Assembly: GCA_036971615.1 (NCBI GenBank)
Contig: JAYKKR010000017.1
Location: 248,001 to 312,000 of the forward strand
Reading direction: 5' to 3'
Length of the DNA: 64,000 bases
Source: Amyloporia xantha
Lineage: Eukaryota; Basidiomycota; Agaricomycetes; Polyporales; Adustoporiaceae
In this document: positions 11,463 through 23,652 of the stretch, in pieces
Layout: the number at the start of each line of letters is the position of its first letter
How positions within the stretch are numbered: position 1 is the first letter of the stretch
The notes under the pieces: model-generated
What the model saw: the letters and a program-made list of their open reading frames with translations, nothing else
What the model was told of the DNA's origin: nothing
Database searches by the model: none
Position numbers and translations under genes: made by a program

Positions 11463-13146
11463 TGCGAGCAGTCGAGAGTATCGTTCCAAGTATTTGTGTT
11501 GAAGTTGACGATAGCCTAAGTCTGGGAGCCAGAACGACAACACAGATAGTCGGTCGGGAACTAATACAATATCTGTCCTGGAGTTACAGTGAATAGGTAG
11601 GAATGTTCGCGATTTGGGAGAATCTGTTAGACCTTCATGGATGCCATTCGAGCCTCGCAGCAATCTCGCAGTTGCTGGAACTGAGCGCCTAGTGTCAAGT
11701 CACGTGCTGCTCGGACACGTAGGCGCTCTCGAGAATTGATTTCTACCTGTTGAATTCTATGGTCGTGTCGCGATCGGTTTCTCGCCCGAACAAGCACTTA
11801 CTTCTTTGCGAGTCCTCCATCTGGCTGCGGTCTTGTTATTAGGCCTCAATGTACGATGCTACTGCAGACTCTGACTACCGTGACGAAGATTGATCGATAG
11901 CCTGTCACGCATGACCCCTTTAGAAAATACTGATGTATACGGTACTTTCAATTTACAGCCATGATCACCGCAATCGCCAGCCGAAAGTATCCAAATAATA
12001 TATGTCTAGCTGTATCTATTATCAATAGTACTGTCGTCCAGGGGGACTCTATTTTCTGCGAGGGCGACACGATTCTGACTAGTATCTTGCGGCCTCCTTG
12101 CAGTCTCAGACTTGTCTCTGGTGTGCTATTACCATCGCGTCGAGATGCATTTCGTCGGCGAATGGGGTGCGTATGCTCTAATTCAACAATCTGGAGTGTA
12201 TTTTACATGACTGTCCCCCTCATCTTCATATAATCTCGGGCCCAGTGCCCTCAATTATGATTATTTTGATTGACAAACAACTCTGCCTCCTCTGATCTAT
12301 ACCTCAAGAAAGCCTGCTTGTACAGTTTTTCCAGCTGGACACGGTGTCTATTGTAGCGATGAGATTACGATCTCACAGTTGGCGTCTTTGCACGAGTCAG
12401 TGCACAACACTCGGTTTCTGATCAACTTATAGTCGGCGCAGAGGACTCCCATAACTAGCTGTGTCTCGGTCCCCATAAATTATGATCAATATTAATACCC
12501 CGAGGGCATGCAACAAAATTGGTACGATGTATACTTTCCGTTCCTTTGGCCATAGCTCAACCTACTTATGTAGACATGCCAAATTTCCCTTCCTCACACT
12601 CTCCAGATATTATTTTAGCACCTGTCATGGCGCAAATGAACTCTACTCTGGCAGGGGAGATGACCATTATTTGGCAATGCCTAGAATGACCAATTTTGGC
12701 TGAATGGGGCAAGAAGTGGGGCAGGTGCCTTCTTGCTCTCAGCTTGACTCACGCGCTCTGCATCTCACACTCATCCACGTCGTTGATCTTCTAGATGACA
12801 TCTCAAGCTCAGCCCAGCGTGGGTATGCCGAGTTTGAAACGTCGGTTGCTGGAGGAATGTCCTATGCTGGCCAAGGAAACGTCATCACTTTTGTAAAGAA
12901 AGTCATATCCGATCCGCACGACGATCGACTCCGGTTTCTGCTTGAATCGGAGATCGCCTGATCGACGAGGCCAACGATCGTTTGTGGGGGGGGCGAGGTG
13001 GCTGCTCGGTCTTCAGTCTCATTACCGACCGGGAGATCACTTCCAATTCCATGAGTACCGTGCTCAGAACGCACACGGCATGGCGGGTTCAGTGACCACA
13101 CATCGGTAGCTTCATCTCCTCAATGAGCTCGTATATTTAGTGAGAA
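11463..13146. other. 1.7-kb intergenic stretch without a supported gene
   Basis: Only short open frames occur. The best (plus 12704-12961; minus 12862-13101) overlap each other and have no recognisable motif. The section from about 11900 to 12600 is AT-richer than the flanks. Confidence 0.4.
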
Positions 13147-13151
13147 GCTTT

Positions 13152-13266
<115 letters not shown>

Positions 13267-13296
13267 GACTGATGGTCTATAAAACGCCCCGTCTAG

Positions 13297-15451
13297 CTAT
13301 GACGATACATTCACGCGCGTCTCTTTCGAGAAAGAGCGCTCGATTGCTCTGAATTTCGGATACAGAAGGCAAATTACACAGCTACCCACGATAATACCAA
13401 TGTCTCCGCTACCGGCCCTTGCAATTGGACCGACGTACCAAGCCTGGTTCATGCACGGAATGATGATTCCAAAGGCGCATAGGAAGGAACACATGGCCGC
13501 GATCCCTGGAGTGAGCCGACGGGGCTGGTCCCAATCCGCTAGGTTGTACGCGGCAAAATTGTCTCTGCGAAACAGGAAATGCTCTACGAGGATCATCACG
13601 CCGTGAACGACACTCCAGTATCCGATGATGCCTGGGCGGGAACATCAGTTTATAAACATGAATGATATCATAAGCTGTTTGACCTACTGAGCACATCCGT
13701 AAATGTCGCATAGAAGCGGGTAGCACCGACTATGGCGACGGGGATCAGGCTGCATGCGTGGCATGTGTGAGCACTCCCTGGGCGCATGAGAAGGCAAGAA
13801 TACTGACATAGCTGCCGATATGATCGCGAACACGTATCTCGGCACTTTCGCGAAGTAGTAATGCACAGTCATCAGACTCGACGCAAAAGTGTACATAGTC
13901 GGTGCACAAGCGCTCGGAATGGATAGCGCGACGAGAACAGTGATGAACTTGCCAAAACCGCCGGCAGGCGACAGCACGGCCTCGACTAAGCCTCCGACGT
14001 TGTTGCCATTGTCGAAGCCCGATTCCCAGGTGGGGTCGGAAAGCGCAGAAGCCGCAAAGGCGGCGCCGAGCATGTGGGAGGTTATCTGGCGTGCTATCAA
14101 TACTCTTCGGTAGCCAGCAGTGGGGATGGCGCTTACACTTGCGACGAAGAAACCCAAGTACGTGTATATGAAAACTCTCATCCTAGAAGCTATTGCAATT
14201 AATCAGAGCAAAGGACGCTAGAAGGGAACTCGGACCTGGACGCGTTCTGAATGTGGTAGACACCATAATCGGGCGTCATCGTGCACCAACTGATGACGCT
14301 TGATGCCGTCGTAGTGGCAAATGTGATAATCATAGCAGGCGATACTGGCCCAGGCGCCGGAGTGACTACAAGGTGCTTGCCTCCGACGCCAAGCATGATA
14401 ATGAAGGCAATCACATTTGGGATCCAAGCGACACTTTCGTACCTGGAAGCCACTCGCTCAGCATTGCCGTCACCAAAGGAGCGAATCAATGCGGACGTAC
14501 CAATGGATGACGCGGTACCCAAAGAAAGTGACCTGGGCAAGCGGAAGTCAGCGACTGCGCCTAAGATATGCTTAAGAGATAGTCAGCTCACAGCTAGAGA
14601 TATGAGACCTATTATGACTATGCCGAGTGTATCATTTAGGTGGCCTCCCGAGACGCTCGCAAGCATCTGGCCTCCGATGATGCAGTCGAGAATGAGGAAG
14701 CCCTCCATGGAGAAGACGTTCAGAGCGCTGGGTAGCATGGCGCCATAGTAACTGCAAGTTACAGGACATTGTCGGCATTTATGAAGAGGCAAAGACTATT
14801 CAGCAGGTTTGCATACCCCCATGTATAACGTGCTTGAACCATGGATCGCATCCCGAGCTTGGGTCCGAACACGGCACTGGTCCCAGTCGTTTGAGTTAGT
14901 TGAGATACGATACAGAAACAGACTTACAAGTAGGCTGGAATAGTGCAAGAACTATTCACGATAGAATCTTAGAGCTATAATTAGTCGAACTGATTGCTAC
15001 GTACATCAAGTCAACAACGAGAAGGGTAATCAAGGACTGTCGAAGTCCCAATCCGTAGAACGCTGGGCCAGCGGAACCCGTCCCGAAGCTGGAGCATAGT
15101 GAACATCAATTATTCTCAGGCGCGCGCAAGACAATAGGATCACTGACGAGAGTACATTCATATTTGCAGAGAACCAGACGAAGAACATCTGATAAAGCCT
15201 GGTATCTGTTCTCTCCGCTGGTGGGATAGGATCAATCCTGATTTCAGATACGACACAAATGAGACGGGATTTTTTTCGTATGCAGCGTTCAGTCTCACAT
15301 ACCCATTGGTCTCGATACCCCAGCGGGTAAAGAAATAAGTCACACGATCGAGTAATCTCTGTGCTTTTGATCGGGAACTTGAAGGTGAAACATCCTCGCT
15401 TGAATCTCCGACAAGGACCTGAGAGTTCTTCTCGTCCACGGTCACATCCAT
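13297..15451 (-). CDS. NCS1 purine-cytosine permease (Fcy2-like)
   Basis: Plasma-membrane nucleobase:cation symporter of the NCS1 family, importing cytosine and purines (possibly thiamine or pyridoxine relatives). The start at 15451 gives a Ser-rich cytoplasmic tail, then RWGIETNG. A 68-nt intron joins in frame to IDPIPPAERTDTRLYQMFF, typical of Fcy2, and to VWFSANMNVLS. Later exons have hydrophobic stretches (about 12 expected helices), including QSLITLLVVDL, GMEGFLILDCIIGGQMLASV and LGFFVASVSAIPTAG. The last exon ends with IPCMNQAWYVGPIAR, another helix and a short tail at 13297. At least eight introns are needed. I did not check every join, so the exact protein is approximate, but exon order and content fit one intact permease. 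Confidence 0.85.
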
Positions 15452-16193
15452 GATCAGTAGGTATGCTGGAGGCTATCGAAATACGATGCGCAGACGGCAG
15501 GAAGAGAACAGAGGTCGAATGCGAGGTCTTTTTGATGGAGATGGTTCCATTTGAAGGATCAAGATCGAATGATCACGTGTTTATAGAGGACGAAAATATC
15601 ACAGCGGCTGCGAAATAGCTCCGGATGGCCTGCGAAATGATACGTAGACAGGATAGCATGGAGCAACGCGGAGCGACCGCATGTTGAACATGTCAACTGA
15701 TAACCGTGAGATGGGACGGACTACGATGTCCAGGGTACCCACAGATCAAGCGTACAACTACGACTGGGACTTCCGGCAGCGAGTGCTTGAAAACAATTGC
15801 GAGATGGAGTCAAACAGACGCGGTATGCTGCCGGGAAAAGGTGGATCACAGCGCGGAGAGAGCCAGGGGCGGCTCTGTGCTTCAGGAAGTGCCCCAGGTC
15901 TTGGAGCCGCGATAAGGCTCTGGAGCGCCAGGACGCCCATTTCCGGTTTCTATTTCTATGTTCTTGAATATGGAAAGAACTTACCGGGAGGTAAGACTGC
16001 ATACAGCATCAGTGCAACCAAAATATCGGAGACAGCTCGTGCTATTAGATAGTAATGCCCTCAATGCATATCATTTAGAACATTTCCGTGTTTTTGTCTC
16101 GGGCTCGGAGAATTATCCCCTTCATGATCTGCTTCAGTACGTCGCCTTTCATGAATCTGGACGAGCTGTGGAGTAAATGTCATCCAGCGCCTC
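15452..16193. other. Permease promoter side and Gpi3 3' flank
   Basis: The region includes the likely permease promoter next to 15452. A 123-codon open frame on the plus strand (15681-16052) has no recognisable motif and is not called a gene. Confidence 0.4.
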
Positions 16194-17898
16194 TTATAAC
16201 GGCAGCAGTGTTCGTACCTCGATAAATTTACTCTGGTCCCAATGCATTCGTACCTTATCAATCTCACTTCGTGGTATCCACCACTCCAGGAAGGCAAAAA
16301 ACAGACAGTCGACGAGAAGGATTATGGCGAAAATCGGACCTGCGAAACGCCCGAGATCCAACGTCCTATAAAACAATGACAAGGCTGCTTTCTCTGATCA
16401 CAAGACTACAAATACCGTTGCATCCGAGTCCAGAAGTCGTAAGGGGCAGTCTGCGAGACCGTCTCGTAGACTTTCTCTGTGCGTTCTGCAACATCGCTCC
16501 AATCATAGAAGCCTCGGATGCGCTCATGTGCACGAAAAGGGTCATGTTTGTCGGCGGATACAATCTTGATAGCTTCCGACATGGCTCGAACCACATCTGC
16601 ATATAACATTGAACGTTGCACGCGAGATCTGCAGAATAGCTCATAGTACGACTTACCATCCTCGTCAGGGTTAGCAAAAGATATCATATCCTCCGGAAGG
16701 ATCTCGGGGACACCTCCTACACGAGTCGATACGACATAGAGCCCTGCACATGCAGCTTCCAGTATGACAATTCCGAACGATTCGGTGAGTGAAGTGTTCA
16801 TGAAAATAGACCCTCTTATAAGGACCTTCGAACACAGTCAATCAATTCAAACCACAATATGAGAGATATGGTGGCCTCTCACGTCGCGGACATCACTGTG
16901 TCGCACAGGCCCGAGCATCTCGATACGATCCTGTAACATATGTTTCTCGCGCATTTGCAATAAGTCGATGAGCTTCGGGCCATCTCCCCCTGTCGCATTC
17001 CCCAGTCAGTGATACACGAGTAGCCATACACTGACATACCTATAATGAACCGCACATTAGGAAACAAAGCACAGATACGCGGGGCAGTCGCAACGAGGAG
17101 GTCTATGCCTTTGCGATAAGCAAGCCGAGATACGACAACAACGGTGACTGTAATGAAACACAATTCACTGATCTGTGTTTTGGGTTTCACGATTGAAACC
17201 TAGGCATATTACCTGTTTCGCTTGGTCGAATAATCGGAGCTGGCTTGAATTGGTCGGCAACTAAGGCGTTGGGGATCACATAGACTTTTCGAGGGAGGAG
17301 TCGTGCTCGTAAGACTGTGTTCTCGCGGCTAACACATACCGGGTTACCATGATCTCTCCTGAGTTCAATGAGAACGCCTTACCCTGTATGCGACACACAA
17401 ATGACGGCATCAACATTTCTCAGGGCCGCTTCTAGTAACTTGTTTGTCAGTATGCTAGCTGCATCGTCGAAACCGAATAGACTATGGTCCGTGAAGACAG
17501 TCCGTACACCCATGAGGTGCGCATGCAAGATGCCCTCATGTGCGAGAGATGAAAGACTAGCATGAGCATGTATTAGGTCGATACCCTCTCGGATGACTAT
17601 CGTCCGTAAATAGGGGAGGAATGTTAAAAAGTTTGGAAGAGTGGCGGAGGAGGCGATGGTCGGAAAAGGAAGGTAGTAGACCTTCAGCGCGGGCAACAGC
17701 CAGCGAATACCCACACGGTCAGGAGGATGGCTGTGGGTTATAATAACGACCTGGATGATATTGATAGTAGCGTGCAGAAAAGTCGAGTAAAGGACTAACC
17801 TTGTGTCCTCGACGTATGAGATTCGCACTCAGCATGTAGATGTGGTTTTCCACCCCTCCGACATTGGGGTGAAAAAAGTCACAGACCATCCTGGACAT
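16194..17898 (-). CDS. GPI3: Gpi3/PIG-A, GPI-GlcNAc transferase catalytic subunit
   Basis: Catalytic subunit of the ER complex that transfers GlcNAc from UDP-GlcNAc to phosphatidylinositol, the first step of GPI-anchor synthesis. The first exon reads [20 protein letters not shown], then [25 protein letters not shown] and [13 protein letters not shown], all PIG-A signatures of the GT4 glycosyltransferase fold. The exon [12 protein letters not shown] corresponds to the SRL..RKG motif. The C-terminal exon has [20 protein letters not shown] with the EX7E-type pair, and [16 protein letters not shown] 52-nt intron joins MQR to [20 protein letters not shown], the single C-terminal membrane anchor, ending at 16194. 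I chose the start at 17898; a second Met follows three codons later. About 450-480 residues, the usual length. Confidence 0.92.
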
Positions 17899-18076
17899 GC
17901 TATGATCAGGAAAGGTGATGCCGAGGAAATGAGGATTTTTACGCTATAACGATTGCCCTCATCTTCCATAGTCCGTTAGATCGTTGGGGAACACTCGGAG
18001 CGAACGTTGTCCAGTTGCCAACAGCCAGAAAAGTGGTGATTTCCGTGATAGTAATAGCAAACCAGGCATTTGTATC

Positions 18077-18175
18077 GGTTCGATGGTGTAGTTGGTTATC
18101 ACGTCTGTCTCACATCTGTTCTTGTACCGAGTTTGTGATCACAGGAGGTCTCCGGTTCGAACCCGGGTCGAACCA
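18077..18175 (+). tRNA. tRNA-Val (CAC) with a ~25-nt intron
   Basis: The acceptor arm GGTTCGA (18077-18083) pairs with TCGAACC (18168-18174), with discriminator A at 18175. The anticodon stem TCTGT pairs with ACAGG and the T loop is TTCGAAC. The anticodon loop reads CT-CAC-A, then an intron of about 25 nt at the canonical position after base 37. CAC reads Val codon GUG. Confidence 0.9.
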
Positions 18176-18374
18176 CTTTTTGATCGCATTTCGTTGTTCA
18201 TCTGAAGAGCCAGATGAATCACTGTTTACTATTTACTATTTACACAGACTACGATGCTGTCTGACGGTATTACAGTGAATGTCCATTGGCTGCGAATTAA
18301 GAAGCAAGAATACAAAGATGAGAAGGCATACGAAGCATGTTATCAAGATAGTACATGGATGTCGTTAAGGTTGT

Positions 18375-20234
18375 CTATGAAGACCGGGTCGTCTCGCCAT
18401 CCTCCAAAGGGTATATAATGTCCTCTTTCAATTCGTCCTCCAGCGCCTTGCGCCCTTCCGAGGTGAGAGTAGGCATGCCTGAGTCGTAATCGCTCTCAAA
18501 ATATCTCGGAACGAACCTAGTTGCAGGCAATATGAATCAGCACACACGTCAAAGCCAAAGATGCTGACGGCTGCATGACTTACTGAGCACCCTTCCGTTT
18601 CCGCTCAGCGGCCTCGTCTCTTTGCCTCTGCTCTATCGCCAACTTGTGCCTAGTAGCCTCGCTATACTCCTTGGTTAGCAGCCCGTTCGTAACATTCTCC
18701 CACAACTTCCTGCTCTCGTTGGGAAGCTGTTTCTCGAGAGGCCGCACCGCCTTCGGAATAACGTGCAGCGTCGAGAGGTCAATGAGCGTCGCGTATTCCG
18801 AGCTCGGCGCGTTCGCACGTTTCCAACGTATCCGGTGCTTCCACGAGCCGTCAAATGTTGCCAGTACGCGGTGTCGCGGGACGTGCTTCACGCGCGTCCA
18901 CTCCTGGTGCGGCGTCTCCCCTGGCGTGTACGTGTGGATGACACCCTCGACCAGAAAGTGCGCCTTCCCTAGCCACGACTCCTCCTTGTACTCGATGATC
19001 GCCCGTAGCTTATCCTCACCGTCACCCCCGCCCGTGCACTCGATGATTGTCGCCTCGCCCATCGTGATGTAGAAGCTCCCTCTAAACATCCCGTTCACCG
19101 ATCCGATCGGATGTGTGATGTGATACGTCTCCCCCTTCCCTGCGCCACCTGTGAGCTTCACGAACAACCCCTTGTTATACGACCCAGGCACAATCCTCAG
19201 TGTCGTGCCGGACACCTTTGCCGAAATCTGGTCTATCCCCGCCAGCTCGACGTGCCTGCTCGCGCAGGTGGCGTAGTACGCTGACACCGGTGGATGGTGC
19301 GACACCTGCTCCGTCAGAAACGCGATCCGCACGCGCGGCTTGCCCTCTACCTCAGGCGCCTCGTCCGCCTCAATGAGGTCTGCTCCGCCCGACGCGTCGT
19401 CTGCAAGGCTCAGTGTCGACATGTCTGCGTCGATGTTCATCTCTATCAAGCTGGGCGACGTCGCAGGCGTGCTCTTCCCCGCAGTAGAGGTCGCCCTCGA
19501 TGCCATGCTCAGGCCGCTCGCCCCACTCTTCGCGCTCCGTCCACTGATCACGCTTGCTGTCTCCGACGCCGAGACCCGCGGAGTTTGACTGGGCGTAGGC
19601 GCCAGTGATGAGTAGGTCGAGCCTGGTACAGGTTGGGTAAGATACAGGTGCTGGATTGGAGGCTCGGCCGGATCCGAGGGATATTCCACGGGTAGCACGT
19701 CCCAGTGCGAGCGGAAATGCTCGCCGAGCACCGAGTTGTATGGTTTGCAGACTTTTCCGCGCTGTGTAAATGATAAGCACTCAAACGGGTGGAGTTAGAA
19801 GACAGCGACTCACAATGAACTTGAGATCTTTAGAGAATGTGAATCTCAGAACGGCCAGCATGCGTTCAAATGCATCGTCCGAGTCGTTGATGCTGCGCGA
19901 TATGAAATAATGACCCAGGTAACGAATGAAGCGCACTTACGCAGCAAACAGATCTGGCCGGTCCAGATAATGCCAGTACTCCAGATTCGGAATGGGCTCT
20001 AATAACGAAGCGGGTAGTGACAACCGCCTAGAGCAATTCTTGAGTAGATTTCACGATTTGAGACTACAATACGCACATAGACGCGATGTCCTTCACACCC
20101 AGACACTTCTTCAAAAGCTGTATGATCATCTTGAGCTTACCGCTCTCGCCTGCGTCACCGGAGTCGGGCACAGAAATAGGCTGAGAAGAGACATCGTCGT
20201 CGATTTGGGGGTCGTCATTGTCCACCGAGGGCAT
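18375..20234 (-). CDS. Oxysterol-binding protein (OSBP/Osh family, ORD only)
   Basis: Lipid-transfer protein of the OSBP-related family, exchanging sterol or PI4P between membranes. The fingerprint EQVSHHPPVSAYY is present in the large exon (18580-19731). The N-terminal exon starts at 20234 and contains LKMIIQLLKKCLGVKDIAS. The following exons give LRLSLPASLLEPIPNLEYWH and AFERMLAVLRFTFSKDLKFI, then VLGEHFRSHWDVLPV. A Ser/Thr-rich insertion lies just before the fingerprint. GSWKHRIRW and ESRKLWENVTNGL are conserved C-terminal ORD motifs. A 69-nt intron after KGAQ joins to FVPRYFESDYDSGM and the stop at 18375. There is no PH or ankyrin domain, so it resembles short Osh proteins. All checked joins keep frame. 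Confidence 0.92.
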
Positions 20235-20408
20235 CGTCGAAAGGAGAGGAAAAGAAGAGGGGAGACGGCTGTGAATGTAGTGGCACTGCAGCAGTGGTAT
20301 GCTAATTATTAGCAGCGCTTAGCTTTCGCGTTACGTAAACTATGTATAATTAGGACATAACCGATTGCTATGCAATGAGCATGACGACACTTTCGAAGCA
20401 CCTCAAGA

Positions 20409-20663
20409 CACAGGGTGCATAGCCTGTTTTATACCTGAGCAAATCATGAATGATTTCCTGAGCAAAATCATTCTTTGCTACACATTTTTCTCGTAGAAAA
20501 ATGTGAGATCTTTCTTAGTTTATTCATGAATTTATCATATTTCCAAGTTTTGCTCATATTTTGTATCACATATTGACATAAGGAAAAACGAGATAAAAGA
20601 ATGATTCTTTCTAAGATAAGTTTCTTGATTTTTCAAGCACTAAAATGGGCTATGCACCCAGTG
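20409..20663. mobile_element. Candidate MITE (255 bp, ~24-bp imperfect inverted ends)
   Basis: The ends are CAC(A/T)GGGTGCATAGCC followed by a T-rich run, inverted relative to each other with 3-4 mismatches over 24 bp. The interior is AT-rich and contains smaller palindromes, including AATCATGAATGATT and CACATTTTTC..GAAAAATGTG. I could not find a convincing target duplication. It lies in the promoter interval between the oxysterol-binding protein and the P-loop kinase. Confidence 0.6.
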
Positions 20664-20750
20664 AGAGAAAAACACATCCACTGCGACTTGGGCAAGTCAT
20701 GTGTTAACCTCAGGAAACAATAAAGAGGGGGCCAGGAAAAAACCAAAAAC

Positions 20751-20876
20751 TGACCTGAGCCGGGATCGAACCGGCGACCGTTTGTGCCCCTTTTGGCGGC
20801 GCACGCATGGCGCCGGCGGGCGCCACGCGTGCGTAACCCTGTAAGACAAACGTGATAACCACTACACCATCAGGCC
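20751..20876 (-). tRNA. tRNA-Val (TAC) with a ~53-nt GC-rich hairpin intron
   Basis: On the minus strand the acceptor GGCCTGA (20876-20870) pairs with TCAGGTC (20758-20752), with one G-T wobble, and discriminator A at 20751. The anticodon stem TTTGT pairs with ACAAA, the loop reads CT-TAC-A, and the T loop is TTCGATC. About 53 nt inserted after position 37 form a strong palindrome built from GCACGC and GGCGCC blocks. UAC reads Val codons GUA/GUG. Confidence 0.88.
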
Positions 20877-20970
20877 AATAATCTCATACGAAGTCCAGTT
20901 CCATCCAATTAAAAAGATTGCTGCAAGCGATGGATCTTACCGCCATCATCCTGGCTCATCTCTTTGGTCA

Positions 20971-22018
20971 ATGGAAGAGAAGGGTCCTTTGGAGAGGCGA
21001 GTCGTCCTACTCCTCGTCGGTCTTATAGCTTCAGGCAAGGTGTGTTTATTACCCGTCGAAGTATATTTTGAAGTGATTGTAAATCCATTGTGATCAGTCC
21101 TCCTTTGCGCAAGCACTGGAACAGCACGTCGCTCACTTTCGCCGATGCAGCCAGGACGACCTCGGCGACAGACGCAAAGTAGAGGCTCTGGCCAGACAAT
21201 GCCTCACCGAAGGATTCTCTGTATGCATTGATCGGACCAATTTCGACGCGCGGTGAGTGCACTTGACTGGAAGATTGATCTTCTACTCTGCCTGGATGGT
21301 GCAAATAGCAGGTCGACGGCATACTCATGTTCTACAGGCAGCGTGCGACGTGGATCGAAATAGCGCACGAATTTCCCGGGACGCAAATCTGGGTCATAGT
21401 CTTTGACACACCTTACGAAGTGAGAGCCACGAACGTCGTCCATCATCCGATTCACATCTGACATCTGCTCGCCATGCAGGTATGCGCACAACGACTACGC
21501 GAACGTAAGCCCTTCCCCGTTCGTCCTCGAACTCTAATATGCACTCGCCCCTAGGTAAAGACCATCCGACGATCAAGACAGCCGAGCAGGGCTTGTCCGT
21601 CCTCGCGCGCTTCCAGTCGCAATATCGGCCTCCGTCTCCGCACGAAGGCTTCTCGCGGCTCTTGAACCTCCGCCCATCGGATCATCCGTCGCCAGAGTAC
21701 ACCCAGCGCGACGTTCTTGATATTCTACAGCGCGTGCAAAATGCGCCGCCCCCGGATCCAGCTCCCCCAAATCCATTCTTTGCCGCTCAGGCAAGTCGGG
21801 GTTATCACTCTAGGGGCGCGCGGGGCTCCCGAGGTCGTGGGTACTCTGGGTCCCGTGGCGCCTCTGGACCTAAATATGGGCGGGGCTCCCAGACTCCCTA
21901 TTCTCGAGCAAACGGGTATAGCGGTCCCGTCCAAGGAGGCAGCTCCACTCAGAGTACCGATGTCGAATCAGATCGCAGGTACTTCGGCGCCGATTCACGT
22001 TCATGGAGAAGAGGATAA
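20971..22018 (+). CDS. P-loop kinase of the polynucleotide-kinase type with RGG-rich tail
   Basis: The protein has the kinase fold found at the C-terminus of polynucleotide 5'-kinase/3'-phosphatases (PNKP/Pnk1). Walker A GLIASGKS is split by the first intron right after the Lys codon. It continues FAQALEQHVAHFRRCSQDDL, VEALARQCLTEGFSVCIDRT, NFDARQRATWIEIAHEFPG and VIVFDTPYE. Two more introns, both checked in frame, give VCAQRLRER and then KDHPTIKTAEQGLSVLARF. The last ~80 residues are Gly/Arg/Ser-rich (GYHSRGARGSRGRGY), suggesting RNA or DNA binding. There is no HAD phosphatase half, so it could be a stand-alone kinase of unknown substrate. The start at 20971 leaves only ten residues before the first strand. 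Confidence 0.82.
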
Positions 22019-22236
22019 ATGACATGGAGATCAACATGCCCGTTCATCGAAGACTGGCTAGCGCAGCTCATCAATTTTAATATTCCCTAATGACTTTTTT
22101 GTATATAAGCATCCAATGTTTCGATATTCTCAAGTGGTAGTGTATGTTGAACAACTCCACAAGCAAGATACATTGTCGAAGTCTACTCTAAGCGACTCAC
22201 AGCACACTAAAAGACAGCAACACAGTAACGCCCTCA

Positions 22237-23374
22237 TTAATCCAGTGGCGTGGTTAGACTAGTCCTAATCCTCGATGCCGCTTCTCTAGCCAGCGTCCTA
22301 AGCTTACCCTCACCACCCTCCTCTCCAGCCTCCGCAAAACCCCTGCCCAACCTGTCCGCAACTCGGCGCACACCGTCGTCAGACCTCGCCCACTCACCCT
22401 CTGTTCTCTGCCGCTCCCACCACTCTTCCGCGGCGGCCCGTAACGTCGGATCGCGCATCACGGCGCCACGCGTATAGCGCAGTGTCGAGAGGCGCGTCAT
22501 AGTCTTCTCCAGTGCGTGTCGCGCCGCAGTGGCAAGCACGGCTGGGTCGTTGCGCGGATGCGCCGGTGGCAGGAAGTGAGTGATGATAGGCAGAAAGAGG
22601 AATAGCAGCTGGCGGAGCGTCCAGAGGTTGTCGTGTAACTGCAGCACAAATTAGAATTAGATCATCGCATGCCCGCAGGATGGATATGACTCGACGAACC
22701 ATGAAGACATTCATGCCATGTGGAGGAAGCTGGATGGCGGTGGTCGAGATCCAGTAACCTTCCATAACAGCGGCGGAGACGAGCCCGCCAACGACGTATG
22801 TCCGCCAGCGCTCGCGGCTGCTACCACTGACCGTGAGTAGCCCAAGGACCGCTGCAGTGCGGATATATTGGAGCAATGCACGGGGGAGGGCGAACAGCGC
22901 GTATTCGTCGAATGTTTTGCAGTGCTCACAGTCCTGCACGACGGTCTGCCCGAATCTGCACACATGAGGATAGTGTCAGCGAGGGTGAATGAGAGCTCCC
23001 AAAGATGTAAGCAAGAACCTGACATAAAAATTCCGTGCCTCGAACGACGAGAGACGTGTTAAGAGGGTCTCGAGCGGCTTCGGCAGATTAGTGTTCGCAT
23101 CTACCCTAGCATAATGTAGGAGAGCACGCCGGATGGTTTCTGATGGCGCATTGAGGGGTATTTGGAGGCGCTGGAAGATATTTGGAGGCCAGCCAAGGAG
23201 CAAGACATGAAAGATATACAACGTATTCACGAGGACAAGCAATGTGAGGTGGTATCGACGAGGAGAGCCAAGAGGTGATCGTTGATTTTGTTGGCGGAGG
23301 TAATAGAACGTTGTGGCCACAACGGCTGTGGACGCGACGAGGTAGGCATCGACAGATGCACTTATGATCACCAT
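22237..23374 (-). CDS. Conserved multi-pass membrane protein of unknown function
   Basis: I do not recognise a named family. Three exons can be read: 23374 to about 22976 with two hydrophobic segments (AYLVASTAVVATTFYYL; LTLLVLVNTLYIFHVLLLGW) and ending FYVRF; a second with DCEHCKTFDEYALFALPRAL, which carries a CxxC-type pair, and membrane segments (AAVLGLLTVSG; GGLVSAAVMEGYWIS); and a third from 22647, LHDNLWTLRQLLFLFLPIITHF, followed by an Arg/Glu-rich cytoplasmic tail ending at 22237. Codon use and unbroken exons indicate a working gene of about 340-350 residues. It is divergently paired with the TPR gene. Confidence 0.7.
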
Positions 23375-23652
23375 TGCAGGTCCACAGTGCGCATCAGATG
23401 TGACTGTCCCGACTCTGAGTTATGAGTGAGTTGGTGTGTTTAGGTCTATCCCGAAATTATAGGAAAGGCGTGGATGAGAGGAAACCTATCCACAGATTAG
23501 AGTGAGTGGTTCAGTGTAAGCGAAAGACCCGCTGAGGAACGCGCCACGCCGGTGAGGAGGCGCAGAGACGCGCACTTAATGAAGATCACGTGCACCGATC
23601 ATCAAGGCTTGAGTGCTGTTGGCTCGCTGTGACAGTCTTGGTCCCCGCCACC
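23375..23652. promoter_or_regulatory. Compact bidirectional promoter interval
   Basis: Only 278 bases separate the divergent starts of the membrane-protein gene (minus, 23374) and the TPR gene (plus, 23653), so both promoters must lie here. The plus start sits in a strong Kozak context (CCGCCACCATG). I see no clear TATA element. Confidence 0.55.

Noticed and set aside
20409..20663. Terminator or riboswitch-like hairpins in the AT-rich palindromic stretch
   Set aside because: The outer ends pair with each other over 24 bp across the entire 255 bp, which fits a MITE better than a regulatory RNA.
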